In this document: positions 8,976-18,066 of the stretch, in pieces
Layout of the letters: each line of letters opens with the position of its first letter
Position numbering within the stretch: position 1 is the first letter of the stretch
From: Streptomyces galbus
Lineage (GTDB): Bacteria; Actinomycetota; Actinomycetes; Streptomycetales; Streptomycetaceae
DNA: 64,000 bases
Assembly: GCF_005280195.1 (NCBI RefSeq)
Contig: NZ_SZPR01000008.1
Coordinates: 345,346-409,345, forward strand
Direction of reading: 5' to 3'
Notes under the pieces: generated by a model
Databases searched by the model: none
What the model saw: only the letters and a program-made list of their open reading frames with translations
Told to the model about the DNA's origin: nothing
Translations under genes and position numbers: made by a program

Positions 8976-9380
8976 CTAGCTCCCTCGGTAAACGGAGTAG
9001 CCGAACGGGTTGAGCAGCAGCGGTACGTGGTAGTGCTCGCCCGGTACGACGGCGAACGTGATCGCCACCTCCGGGAAGAACACGCCGGCACCGCTGTCCC
9101 GAGTCGCGGGGGCGTCCTGCTGCGCATCGGCTTGCTGGGGCTGGACTGTGGCGAAGTAGGGCTCCACCGCGAAGTGGAGCCGTACGTGGGTGGTGCCCTC
9201 CGGCAGGGCCGGCAGGTCCTTGCACCGGCCGTCGGCGTCGGTCGCCGAACCGCCGAGCTCCCGCCAGTCGGCGTCGCGGCCGGCGCGGGCCTCGAACCGG
9301 ACCCCGACGCCCGCGGCGGGGCGGCCGATCGAGGTGTCCAGGATGTGCGTGGACACGGAGGCGGTGGTGCTGGTGCTCAT
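8976..9380 (-). CDS. uraH: 5-hydroxyisourate hydrolase (transthyretin-like)
   Basis: 134 aa. It hydrolyses the uricase product to OHCU. It has the N-terminal VSTHILDTSIGRPA motif with catalytic His12 and the diagnostic C-terminal YRGS tetrapeptide (residues 131-134). A Gln/Ala/Asp-rich insert near residues 80-95 is not typical of the short bacterial forms and lies in a surface loop. It sits between OHCU decarboxylase (4-nt gap) and uricase (4-nt gap). Confidence 0.96.
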   Translation of the reverse strand: MSTSTTASVSTHILDTSIGRPAAGVGVRFEARAGRDADWRELGGSATDADGRCKDLPALPEGTTHVRLHFAVEPYFATVQPQQADAQQDAPATRDSGAGVFFPEVAITFAVVPGEHYHVPLLLNPFGYSVYRGS

Positions 9381-9384
9381 GGTG

Positions 9385-9897
9385 TCAGGCGTCCTCTTCG
9401 ACGAGTCGGGCCAGGCGGATGCGGTTGATCTTCCCCAGCTCGGTGCGGACGATCTCCCGCTCCTTCTCCGGCGCGTTGCCGATCCGCTCCTCGACCGCGG
9501 CGCGCATCTGCTCGGCGCTCAGGCCGGTGGCGCAGATGAGGAAGACGTGGCCGAACCGGTCCTGGTAGGCCAGGTTCAGTTCCAGCATCCGCGCCTTGAG
9601 GTCCTCGGAGGCGCCGGCCATGCCGCGCTGTTCGCGGGCGGAGGTCGGGTCGCCGGGCCGGGGGCGTCCGATGGGCGGGTGCCCGGCCATCGCCTCGTCG
9701 AGGTCGTCGGCGGTCAGCTCGGCCAGGGCGGCGTCGCTCGCGGCGTAGAGGTCCTCGGGGGTGGCGCAGGGGCGGGCGGCGAGCAGCCGGTCCACCCAGG
9801 CCGTGCTGGCGCAGGTCTCGTGGAGTGCGGCGCGGGCCGCGGCCTCGGGGAGACCGTTGAAGCGGGCGAGGCCCGGGGGCGTGGAAGGGGAAGTCAC
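9385..9897 (-). CDS. uraD: OHCU decarboxylase
   Basis: 170 aa. It decarboxylates 2-oxo-4-hydroxy-4-carboxy-5-ureidoimidazoline to S-allantoin. It carries the catalytic His73 in AGHPPIG and the conserved YQDRFGHVF block. GTG start at 9897 with GGAGG upstream. It is the first gene of the uraD-uraH-pucL unit, so the promoter should lie in the 157-bp region at 9898-10054. Confidence 0.95.
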   Translation of the reverse strand: MTSPSTPPGLARFNGLPEAAARAALHETCASTAWVDRLLAARPCATPEDLYAASDAALAELTADDLDEAMAGHPPIGRPRPGDPTSAREQRGMAGASEDLKARMLELNLAYQDRFGHVFLICATGLSAEQMRAAVEERIGNAPEKEREIVRTELGKINRIRLARLVEEDA

Positions 9898-9968
9898 GGG
9901 AGCCTCCGTGGCCGTCTCGGCCTGGTCGGAACGGGCTGCGGCTAGCTAACGCCCCTCGTGTGACGACG

Positions 9969-9983
9969 TCAACACTTTGTTGA
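9969..9983. promoter_or_regulatory. Palindrome upstream of uraD
   Basis: Inverted repeat TCAACA-N3-TGTTGA, AT-rich against its surroundings, about 70 bp before the uraD start. A plausible operator for a purine-responsive regulator (PucR or another). Confidence 0.4.
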
Positions 9984-10054
9984 AAATTCGCCGTGACAAC
10001 ACCCGCCGCCCACGGCACCCCCACGTGACGGCGCCGGACCCGGACTCCCGTCCG

Positions 10055-10423
10055 TCAGCCGCCCTTCTCGCGGTTCAGGTAGTTGTAGACGGTGAAGCGG
10101 CTCACGCCGAGGGCGCTCGCCACGGTCTCCACGCCGTGGCGCACCGAGAAGGCGCCGCGGGCCTCGAGTATGCGCACCACCTCCTGCTTGGCCTTGCGGT
10201 CCAGGTCGGCCAGCGGCTTGCCGCGCTTGCGCTCCATGGCGGCGAGGATGTGGTCGAGGGAGTCGGCGAGCTGGGGCAGGCGCACGGCGACCGCCTCGGA
10301 CCCCTGCCAGGAGAGCACCACGTCGTCGGGGCCGGCCTCGTCCGGCGGGAGCATCTCCCCGCCCATGGCGTCGACCAGCGGCTTCACGGCCGTGATGAAG
10401 GGTTCGTCGGCGGCGCCGCTCAC
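10055..10423 (-). CDS. Small DauR/YheO-type HTH protein
   Basis: 122 aa. The C-terminal 50 residues are a clear HTH of the YheO/DauR kind (RGAFSVRHGVETVASALGVS then RFTVYNYLN). The N-terminal PAS-like sensor of full-length YheO proteins (about 220 aa) is mostly missing; only a short region (residues 10-60) precedes the HTH. GTG 10423 has GGAGGAG upstream and overlaps the stop of the 82-aa gene (GTGA). Placed between uraD and hyi, it may regulate purine or glyoxylate genes. Confidence 0.8.
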   Translation of the reverse strand: MSGAADEPFITAVKPLVDAMGGEMLPPDEAGPDDVVLSWQGSEAVAVRLPQLADSLDHILAAMERKRGKPLADLDRKAKQEVVRILEARGAFSVRHGVETVASALGVSRFTVYNYLNREKGG

Positions 10424-10668
10424 CGCTCCTCCCCGAGGACGTTGACCTGGAGGGAGATCCGCGTGGCGCCGGCCTCCAGCGTCCTGCGCAGCACGGCGTC
10501 CAGGGCCGTCAGGACGGCGTCGGCACCCCCCTCGGCGGTGTTGCCGAACGGCCCCACGTCCACCGCGTCCAGCCCGGCCGCCTCGATGACCTCGCGCGCC
10601 ACCAGGGCGTGCGCGGGCGCCTCGTCCAGGTCGAAGGGCTCGGTCGTGAACTCCACTCGCAATCGCAC
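10420..10668 (-). CDS. MTH1187/UPF0045-like small protein
   Basis: 82 aa. The pattern (a short beta strand, AAGLDAVDVGPFGNTAEG, then a helix and EAGATRISLQVNV) resembles the MTH1187/YkoF ferredoxin-like fold, some members of which bind thiamine. No catalytic residues are evident. It is translation-coupled to the HTH gene by a 4-nt overlap and divergent from hyi. It could be a ligand-binding partner of the HTH protein; that is inference. Confidence 0.65.
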   Translation of the reverse strand: MRLRVEFTTEPFDLDEAPAHALVAREVIEAAGLDAVDVGPFGNTAEGGADAVLTALDAVLRRTLEAGATRISLQVNVLGEER

Positions 10669-10737
10669 GCGCTCAACCTAACCCGCGGCGACGGCATCCG
10701 CCGAGGCCTCTTGACAACCCGGGGACACCGACGGCAG

Positions 10738-10757
10738 TCTTCCAATAAGCAGAAAGA
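10738..10757. promoter_or_regulatory. Weaker second copy of the hyi/gcl operator
   Basis: TCTTCCAATAAGCAGAAAGA matches the gcl primary site at 12 of 20 positions and starts exactly 21 bp upstream of the strong hyi site, two helical turns. Confidence 0.5.
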
Positions 10758-10758
10758 A

Positions 10759-10778
10759 ACTTCCGCAATACGGAAACT
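10759..10778. promoter_or_regulatory. Strong operator upstream of hyi
   Basis: ACTTCCGCAATACGGAAACT, a TTCCG-N5-CGGAA palindrome. 16 of 20 bases are identical to the site at 15598-15617 before gcl. It lies 43 bp before the hyi start. In S. coelicolor the IclR-type repressor AllR is reported to control these genes, so an AllR-like protein is the best candidate; its gene is not in this window. Confidence 0.7.
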
Positions 10779-10821
10779 GAGTACATCGAGAATATCGACA
10801 CGGAAGGGAGCGCGGCATCCG

Positions 10822-11661
10822 ATGGGATTCGCAGACCAGCGCTTCAACGTCAACCTGTCGATCCTCTTCACGGAACTCCCGCTCCTGGAGCGCCCCGCGG
10901 CCGCCGCGGCGGCCGGCTTCACCGCGGTCGAGCTGTGGTGGCCCTGGATCGACACCCCCACCCCCGAGCGCTCCGAGCTCGACGCCCTGAGGCGGGCGAT
11001 CGAGGACGCCGGCGTCCGGCTCACGGGGCTGAACTTCTACGCCGGTGAGCTGCCCGGCCCGGACCGCGGCGCCCTGTCGGTGCCGGGCGAGGAGTCCGAG
11101 CGGTTCCGCGCCAACATCGACGTGGCCGCCGACTTCGCGCGGTCCCTGGGCTGCACGGCGCTCAACGCCCTGTACGGCAACCGCGTCGACGGCGTCGACC
11201 CGGCCGAGCAGGACGCCCTCGCGCTGGAGAACCTCGTGCGCGCGGCCCGGGCCGCCGACCGGATCGGCGCGGTCCTGCTGATCGAGGCGCTCAACGCCCC
11301 CGAGTCCCCGCGCTACCCACTGGTGTCGGCGCCGGCCGCGGTCGCGGTCGTCGACCGGGTCAACGAGGCGACGGGGCTGGGCAACGCCCGCTTCCTGATG
11401 GACCTGTACCACCTGGCCATGAACGGCGAGGACCTGCCGTCGGTGATCGAGCGGTACACCGCGAAGACCGGCCATGTGCAGATCGCCGACAGCCCGGGGC
11501 GCGGCGCGCCGGGCACGGGGTCGCTGCCGCTGGAGGACCTCCTCGACCGGCTGACGAAGGCGGGCTACGAGGGCTGGGTCGGCCTGGAGTACAAGCCGGG
11601 CGACCGTCCGAGCGCCGAGGCGTTCGACTGGCTGCCGGCGGACCGGCGCCCCGCGCGCTAG
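10822..11661 (+). CDS. hyi: Hydroxypyruvate isomerase
   Basis: 279 aa TIM-barrel (xylose-isomerase-like) enzyme that interconverts hydroxypyruvate and tartronate semialdehyde. Metal-ligand and catalytic acids appear in LLIEALN, MDLYHLAMN, GHVQIAD and the C-terminal GLEYKP. ATG 10822 follows GGAAGGGAG; the frame runs further upstream but only through the operator region. It heads an operon with glxR (84-bp gap) and carries two TTCCG-type operators in its promoter. Confidence 0.92.
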   Translation: MGFADQRFNVNLSILFTELPLLERPAAAAAAGFTAVELWWPWIDTPTPERSELDALRRAIEDAGVRLTGLNFYAGELPGPDRGALSVPGEESERFRANIDVAADFARSLGCTALNALYGNRVDGVDPAEQDALALENLVRAARAADRIGAVLLIEALNAPESPRYPLVSAPAAVAVVDRVNEATGLGNARFLMDLYHLAMNGEDLPSVIERYTAKTGHVQIADSPGRGAPGTGSLPLEDLLDRLTKAGYEGWVGLEYKPGDRPSAEAFDWLPADRRPAR

Positions 11662-11745
11662 CGGCACCCGCGCCCCGAGCCCCTGGCAGCCCTTCGGCCG
11701 CCCGCACCCCCGCCCCCTCCCGCAGCACACCAGAGAGGCACCCTC

Positions 11746-12660
11746 ATGAGCACGCCCACCGACTCCTCCCGCCGGGAGCTCCCGAAGATCGCCTGGATCG
11801 GCCTCGGCATCATGGGCTCCCCCATGGCCGAGAATCTGATCAAGGCCGGGTACGACGTCACCGGCTTCACGCTGGAGCAGGACAAGCTGGACCGGCTGGC
11901 CGCCGCCGGGGGCCGGGCCGCCGGCTCCGTCGCCGAGGCGGTGCGGGACGCCGACGTCGTCATCACGATGGTCCCCGCGTCCCCACAGGTCGAGGCCATC
12001 GCCTACGGTCCCGACGGCATCCTGGAGAACGCCCGCTCCGGCGCCCTGCTGATCGACATGTCCTCGATCACCCCGCAGACCTCGGTCGACCTCGCCGCCC
12101 GGGCCCGCGACAAGGGCATCCGGGTGCTGGACGCCCCGGTGTCCGGCGGTGAGGCCGGCGCGATCGAGGCCGTGCTGTCCATCATGGTCGGCGGCGAGCG
12201 GGCCGACTTCGAGGAGGCCGAGCCGCTCTTCGAGGCCCTCGGCAAGACCATCGTGCTGTGCGGTCCGCACGGCTCCGGGCAGACCGTGAAGGCCGCCAAC
12301 CAGCTCATCGTCGCCGTCAACATCCAGGCGTGCGCCGAGGCCGTGGTCTTCCTGGAGAAGTCGGGCGTGGACCTGCGGGCCGCGCTGGACGTGCTCAACG
12401 GCGGTCTGGCGGGCTCGACCGTGCTGACCCGCAAGAGGGACAACTTCCTGCGGCGCGACTTCAAGCCGGGCTTCCGCATCGACCTGCACCACAAGGACAT
12501 GGGCATCGTCACCGACGCCGCCCGCTCCGTCGGCGCGGCCCTGCCGGTGGGCGCGGTGGTCGCCCAGCTGGTCGCCTCCCTGCGCGCCCAGGGCGACGGC
12601 GGCCTGGACCACTCGGCCCTGCTGCGGGCCGTGGAGCGCCTGTCGGGCGCCCAGGTCTGA
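11746..12660 (+). CDS. glxR: 2-hydroxy-3-oxopropionate (tartronate semialdehyde) reductase
   Basis: 304 aa beta-hydroxyacid dehydrogenase that reduces tartronate semialdehyde to D-glycerate with NAD(P)H. It has the Rossmann GLGIMGSPM loop (residues 19-27), the substrate loop DAPVSGG (129-135) and catalytic Lys182 in GQTVKAANQ. It is cotranscribed with hyi and completes the Gcl-GlxR glycerate route whose first enzyme is encoded at 13.7-15.5 kb. A stem-loop follows 12 bp after the stop. Confidence 0.94.
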   Translation: MSTPTDSSRRELPKIAWIGLGIMGSPMAENLIKAGYDVTGFTLEQDKLDRLAAAGGRAAGSVAEAVRDADVVITMVPASPQVEAIAYGPDGILENARSGALLIDMSSITPQTSVDLAARARDKGIRVLDAPVSGGEAGAIEAVLSIMVGGERADFEEAEPLFEALGKTIVLCGPHGSGQTVKAANQLIVAVNIQACAEAVVFLEKSGVDLRAALDVLNGGLAGSTVLTRKRDNFLRRDFKPGFRIDLHHKDMGIVTDAARSVGAALPVGAVVAQLVASLRAQGDGGLDHSALLRAVERLSGAQV

Positions 12661-13227
12661 ACCCCCTGAACTCCGGGCGGTGCCGGTGCCGACATCTGTC
12701 GTGTCGCGCCCAGGCGCCGGCACCGCCCGGGACACCCGCGTCGGCCCACCGCCGACGTAGGGCGTGAGAACGACCAGGCCCCTCCCACGCCGCCGCTCCC
12801 GCGGCCTGCGCGTGGGGAGCCGGTCCGCGCCGCGCGCGCCGACCGGCCACGAGGCCGCGTCCGGGACCCGGCGGGGAGGCCGGGACCCGGGCGCGAACGA
12901 CCCGCGGCCGGGCGATCCGGATGAGGGGTGATCGCCCGGCACGGCGGGCAGGGCGCGGACCGCGGCGGTGCGCGAGCCAGTGCGGTGGTGAAGGACCGGC
13001 GGCTCTCCTCTCGACCAGAGGGAGGGGACCGGCGCGTCCGTCGCGGCCGCCGCGGTCCCGCCCCTTCTCCCCACCCCCCTTGTCCTCCTCCCCCTCCGTC
13101 CTCCTCCCCCACCGAGCCCCGTCCGGCGGCGCGAACGTCCTGTCGCGCCCAGCCTCGCGCCGTCGGACGGTCACCACGTTCCACCTCCCGGAGTGCGCGC
13201 GGGCCCCGCCCGCCGCACTCTGTAGGC
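12661..13227. other. 567-bp intergenic region after glxR
   Basis: It holds the glxR terminator at its left end and a C/T-rich low-complexity stretch near 13065-13115. The open frames across it are out-of-frame GC artefacts with no domain I recognise. No RNA gene seen. Confidence 0.6.
12673..12730 (+). terminator. glxR terminator hairpin
   Basis: Perfect 14-bp inverted repeat (12673-12686 with 12717-12730) around a 30-nt loop, 12 bp past the glxR stop. Confidence 0.65.
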
Positions 13228-13491
13228 ATGTCCGAAGGCATCCCGCACCGCACGGAGCACCCGCACGTCGTGGTGCACCCCCCGGCCCTGGACGGCTCGC
13301 GGCGGGTCACCGCGGACGGCGAGACCCTGGGGACCGCCGGCCACGAGGACGACGTCGCCGAGATCCTGCGTCTGGCCGACCTCTACGTCACCGACGTGGC
13401 GCACGACGACCTCGTCGAATGGCAGGGCGGCGGCCCCGACGACTGGCCGGGCCTGTCCGCGCCCCACGAGCGGCACGGCACCGGGCCGTGA
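13228..13491 (+). CDS. Small hypothetical protein, 87 aa
   Basis: Not recognised. An acidic, His/Asp-rich small protein with no membrane segment, starting at ATG 13228. No clear ribosome site, and the frame is open 300 bp upstream, so the start is uncertain. It is followed by a hairpin with a T-run, which supports it being a real transcription unit. Confidence 0.5.
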   Translation: MSEGIPHRTEHPHVVVHPPALDGSRRVTADGETLGTAGHEDDVAEILRLADLYVTDVAHDDLVEWQGGGPDDWPGLSAPHERHGTGP

Positions 13492-13551
13492 GACACCGTC
13501 TACGGCAAGGGCCGTAGCCGCTCCTACGCCAACCTCAAATCAACCTCTGAA

Positions 13552-13594
13552 CCCCGGGGAACGCGCTTCAACCGGCCGTCCCCCGGGGCATTTT
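13552..13594 (+). terminator. Intrinsic-type terminator with T-run
   Basis: CCCCGGGG (13552-13559) repeats as CCCCGGGG (13581-13588), followed by CATTTTGC. It is one of the few hairpins here followed by a T-run, and fits the end of the 87-aa gene transcript. Confidence 0.6.
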
Positions 13595-13680
13595 GCTGTC
13601 ATGCGGGGCCCGCCGACACGGGGGAGGCGGGCTCCGCGCCCGCCGTCCGGGCGGGCACCGCCGCCCGGCCCGGCACACGT

Positions 13681-13711
13681 CCGCCCCGGGGACGCTTCGT
13701 CCCCGGGGCGG
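13681..13711. terminator. gcl terminator hairpin
   Basis: Perfect 14-bp stem (13681-13694 with 13698-13711) closed by a 3-nt CTT loop, 37 bp beyond the gcl stop. Symmetric, so it can act in both directions. Confidence 0.7.
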
Positions 13712-13748
13712 TGCTGTGGGCTCCTCGTGCGGTGGGCCGCTCGCCGGC

Positions 13749-15533
<1,785 letters not shown>

Positions 15534-15597
15534 CGCGTACTCCTGCTTCGACTGTCGGCTGCCGGATGAGCTCTTCCGTCGCGCCCTACGGTTCAGC

Positions 15598-15617
15598 ACT
15601 TCCGTATAGCGGAAACT
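15598..15617. promoter_or_regulatory. Strong operator upstream of gcl
   Basis: ACTTCCGTATAGCGGAAACT, TTCCG-N5-CGGAA, 16 of 20 identical to the hyi site. It is 64 bp upstream of the gcl start. Confidence 0.7.
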
Positions 15618-15618
15618 A

Positions 15619-15638
15619 ACTTCTACTATCTGGAAGCA
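15619..15638. promoter_or_regulatory. Weaker second copy of the gcl operator
   Basis: ACTTCTACTATCTGGAAGCA matches the hyi primary site at 13 of 20 positions. It starts 21 bp from the strong site, on the side away from gcl, mirroring the hyi arrangement. Confidence 0.5.
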
Positions 15639-15736
15639 ATGTAGGGGGGCCGGTCAAGGGCGTCAAGAGTCGGACAGGACGGCGCCCGGTGGAGCACGAT
15701 GGGACCGCTGTCCGCCGCGACGCCCTGGAGTGGGCC

Positions 15737-16447
15737 ATGTCCGAGAGCGTGCCGGTGCGTTGCCCGGCCTGCCGATGCGAGCGCCTGTACGCCGTGCCGG
15801 CCTGGCCCTGCGCGTGCGGGACCACCGTCACCCTGGTCCTGGACGGCGCGGCGCCCCCGGCCGTCGTGGTCCACCGCGCCTGGGCCGAGGAGTGGATCAC
15901 CCTGCGCTGCCCGCGCTGCGCCCGCCCCGCCCAGTGGCCCCGCCCGGAGCTGGGCTGCCCGTGCGGCACGGTCCTGCGCCTGCCGGTGACCGAAGCGGCA
16001 CCCGTGGACGCGGACAGCGGCAGCCCGGACACCGCGCCGACGGCCCGGCCCGCGCTCCCCCGGGCCGGCCGCCCCCCGCACCCCCCGACCATCCGCACCG
16101 CCCGCGACGCCGTCACCGCCACCGTGCTCTACCTGCGCTCGCTCGGCTTCCGGGACATCCGGCGGGCCGACCAGCGGCCGACCGCCGGGATCGGGCTCGC
16201 GGCCCCCGGCCTGCTCGCGCAGGTGGACCCGAGCGCGCGGCCGGCCTCGCTGCGGGACGTGGAGTGCCTGTGGCTGACGGCCATGACGGAGTCGGCCCGC
16301 TGCGTCTACCTCTCCCTCGCCGGGTACGCCGACGACGCCCGCGCCGGCGCCGACCGCCTCGGCGTCCCCCTCTTCGTGCTCGACCTGACCGGCACCCCCC
16401 GGCCGGTCAACCCCGCCGCCGGCACCCTCGACACCGACGGCGCCTGA
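15737..16447 (+). CDS. Double zinc-ribbon protein with a degenerate Mrr-like domain
   Basis: 236 aa. Two zinc ribbons: Cys9/12 with Cys25/27, and Cys58/61 with Cys74/76. After a Pro/Ala linker (85-120), the C-terminal domain reads like an Mrr/PD-(D/E)XK nuclease: LYLRSLGFRDIRRAD, then GLLAQVDPSARP, then CVYLSLAGYADDARAGADRLGVPLFVLD. The expected QVK lysine is replaced by Asp in QVD and the catalytic acids are poor, so it is probably a nuclease-derived binding protein. ATG 15737 has GGAG 6 nt upstream; it is divergent from gcl. Confidence 0.7.
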   Translation: MSESVPVRCPACRCERLYAVPAWPCACGTTVTLVLDGAAPPAVVVHRAWAEEWITLRCPRCARPAQWPRPELGCPCGTVLRLPVTEAAPVDADSGSPDTAPTARPALPRAGRPPHPPTIRTARDAVTATVLYLRSLGFRDIRRADQRPTAGIGLAAPGLLAQVDPSARPASLRDVECLWLTAMTESARCVYLSLAGYADDARAGADRLGVPLFVLDLTGTPRPVNPAAGTLDTDGA

Positions 16448-16511
16448 GCCGTCGGGACCGGACCCACCGGACGCGTCCGCCTCGCGGACGGAACCTGTCC
16501 GCAACGCTCGC

Positions 16512-16517
16512 TAGCGT
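16512..16517 (+). promoter_or_regulatory. -10 element of a probable leaderless promoter (AlkZ-like gene)
   Basis: TAGCGT, 7 nt before ATG 16525, with no purine-rich ribosome site between. Confidence 0.45.
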
Positions 16518-16524
16518 GCCGTCC

Positions 16525-17631
16525 ATGACGAAGACGACGTCCGCACCGGTCCCCGTGCTCGGCACCCGCGCCCTCAACCGGGCCACCCTGGAGCGGCAAC
16601 TGCTGCTGCGCCGCTCCCCGCTGTCCGCGTCGGCCGCCGTGCACCACCTCGTCGGGCTCCAGGCGCAGAACGTCCGGCCGCCGTACTACGCCCTGGCCGC
16701 CCGGCTCGACGGCTTCGCCCCGGAGGCGCTCTCGCGGCTGATGGCCGACCGCGAGGTCGTCCGCATCGTCACCCTGCGCTCGACCATCCACACCCACACC
16801 GCCGACGACTGCCTCACCCTGCGCCCGCTGGTGCAGCCCGCCCGCGACCGCGAGCTGGCCTCCTTCCGCACGGGGCTGGCCGGTGTCGACCTCGACCGCC
16901 TCGCCGCGCTCACCCGCGAACTGGTGGAGAGCGAGCCGCGCACCATGGCGCAGTTGCGCGCGGCCCTGAGCGCCGAGTGGCCGGACGCCGACCCGCAGTC
17001 CCTCGCCGTCGCGGCCCGCTGCCGGCTCCCGCTCGTCCAGGTCACCCCGCGCGGGCTGTGGGGCCGCAGCGGCCAGGTCGCCCTGACCACGGCCGAGCAC
17101 TGGCTGGGCCGCCCGGCCGGCCCGGCCCCGCAGCCGGACGCCGTCGTCCTGCGCTACCTGGCCGCGTTCGGTCCCGCCTCGGTGAAGGACATGCAGACCT
17201 GGGCCGGACTGACCCGGCTGCGGGAGGTGTTCGAACGGCTGCGGCCCGGCCTCGTCACCTTCCGCGCCGAGGACGGCACCGAGCTGTTCGACCTCCCCGA
17301 CGCCCCGCGCCCCGACCCGGACACCCCGGCCCCGCCGCGCTTCCTGCCCGAGTTCGACAACCTGCTGCTGTCCCACGCCGACCGCACCCGGGTCGTCCCG
17401 CCGGCGCACCGGGGCCGGCACTGGCAGGGCAACCAGGCGTACCGCACGCTGCTCGTCGACGGCTTCCTGGCGGGCGTGTGGAAGCTGGACGGGCAGACCA
17501 TGGTCGTCGAGCCCTTCGACGCGCTCACGCGGCAGGCGCGCGCGGAGGTCGTGACGGAGGCCGAGCGGATGCTGGCGGCGCTCCACCCGGGGGTGTCGTA
17601 CGACGTCCGGTTCGGGACGGTCAGGACCTGA
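16525..17631 (+). CDS. AlkZ-like (HTH_42) DNA glycosylase
   Basis: 368 aa, the length of the HTH_42 winged-helix family that includes the bulky-adduct and crosslink glycosylases AlkZ (with a QxQ motif) and YcaQ/AlkX. Residues 46-48 are Gln-Ala-Gln in HLVGLQAQN, matching AlkZ rather than the QxD of YcaQ. A further conserved block is LRSTIHTHTADD (about 90-101). AlkZ proteins remove alkylated purines such as azinomycin adducts and often provide self-resistance. No biosynthetic cluster is adjacent. The call that it is catalytic is inference from the motif. Confidence 0.78.
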   Translation: MTKTTSAPVPVLGTRALNRATLERQLLLRRSPLSASAAVHHLVGLQAQNVRPPYYALAARLDGFAPEALSRLMADREVVRIVTLRSTIHTHTADDCLTLRPLVQPARDRELASFRTGLAGVDLDRLAALTRELVESEPRTMAQLRAALSAEWPDADPQSLAVAARCRLPLVQVTPRGLWGRSGQVALTTAEHWLGRPAGPAPQPDAVVLRYLAAFGPASVKDMQTWAGLTRLREVFERLRPGLVTFRAEDGTELFDLPDAPRPDPDTPAPPRFLPEFDNLLLSHADRTRVVPPAHRGRHWQGNQAYRTLLVDGFLAGVWKLDGQTMVVEPFDALTRQARAEVVTEAERMLAALHPGVSYDVRFGTVRT

Positions 17632-17671
17632 AAGGGCCGCCCGGGGGCGAAGACGGGGCCGCACGTGGAGA

Positions 17672-17712
17672 GGGGGCGCTGCGGGCCGCTCGTGGAGGCC
17701 CGCAGCGCCCCC
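17672..17712. terminator. Strong terminator after the AlkZ-like gene
   Basis: Perfect 16-bp stem (17672-17687 with 17697-17712), 9-nt loop, 40 bp after the stop codon. Confidence 0.8.
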
Positions 17713-18066
17713 TGGTTCGTCACCTGAGGCGTGCTCAGGAGTCGTGCGTCCCGATGGCGCGGGCCGGAGGGCGCCACGGGAAGTGATCCCTGCCAGGACG
17801 CCCCCGAGGAACAGGGGACCGCCGCTGTCGCCCTGGCAGGAGACTGGGCCGCCGGAAGTGGATCGGCGTGTGCTGTGGTCGTCGGTGCGTCGCGCGGGTG
17901 GTGCGGAGCGTGTGCACGGGGACCGCGGGACCGGCTCCCGTGTGCCCGGGCGAGCGGCACATCACACAACCTAGGGCCGGCCCGGCGGCACCCCAATGAG
18001 GGAACCCCCTAAGGGACTTGGGGCAGGGAAAACCCTCGGTCGGACCCGCCGGCCGGCCTCCGCCCG
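17713..18066. other. Rest of the 435-bp gap between the AlkZ-like and LAL genes
   Basis: It contains the protease-like remnant described separately (17782-17880, minus strand). The remainder shows no intact gene, no RNA gene and no clear promoter. Both flanking genes end here, so little regulation is expected. Confidence 0.6.
17782..17880 (-). pseudogene. Remnant of a trypsin-like serine protease
   Basis: Minus-strand codons from 17838 read CQGDSGGPLFLGGVLAGITS, the active-site block of chymotrypsin-fold proteases (Ser at 17826-17824). No start or intact N-terminal domain lies upstream in this frame, the sequence before it is unlike a protease, and the frame runs through the downstream terminator without the usual C-terminus. 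A neighbouring frame would give a stop soon after (17735), suggesting a frameshift. Probably a decayed gene end; chance similarity is unlikely for this motif. Confidence 0.5.

Noticed and set aside
10678..13074. 798-codon minus-strand frame across hyi and glxR
   Set aside because: Antisense to two well-defined enzymes; repetitive Gly/Arg/Val composition and no domain.
13065..13115. C/T-rich tract as a regulatory triplex or promoter
   Set aside because: Low-complexity DNA is common here and no gene start fits it.
13681..13711. CRISPR-like palindromic repeat
   Set aside because: A single hairpin, no spacers or repeats, and it follows gcl as a terminator.
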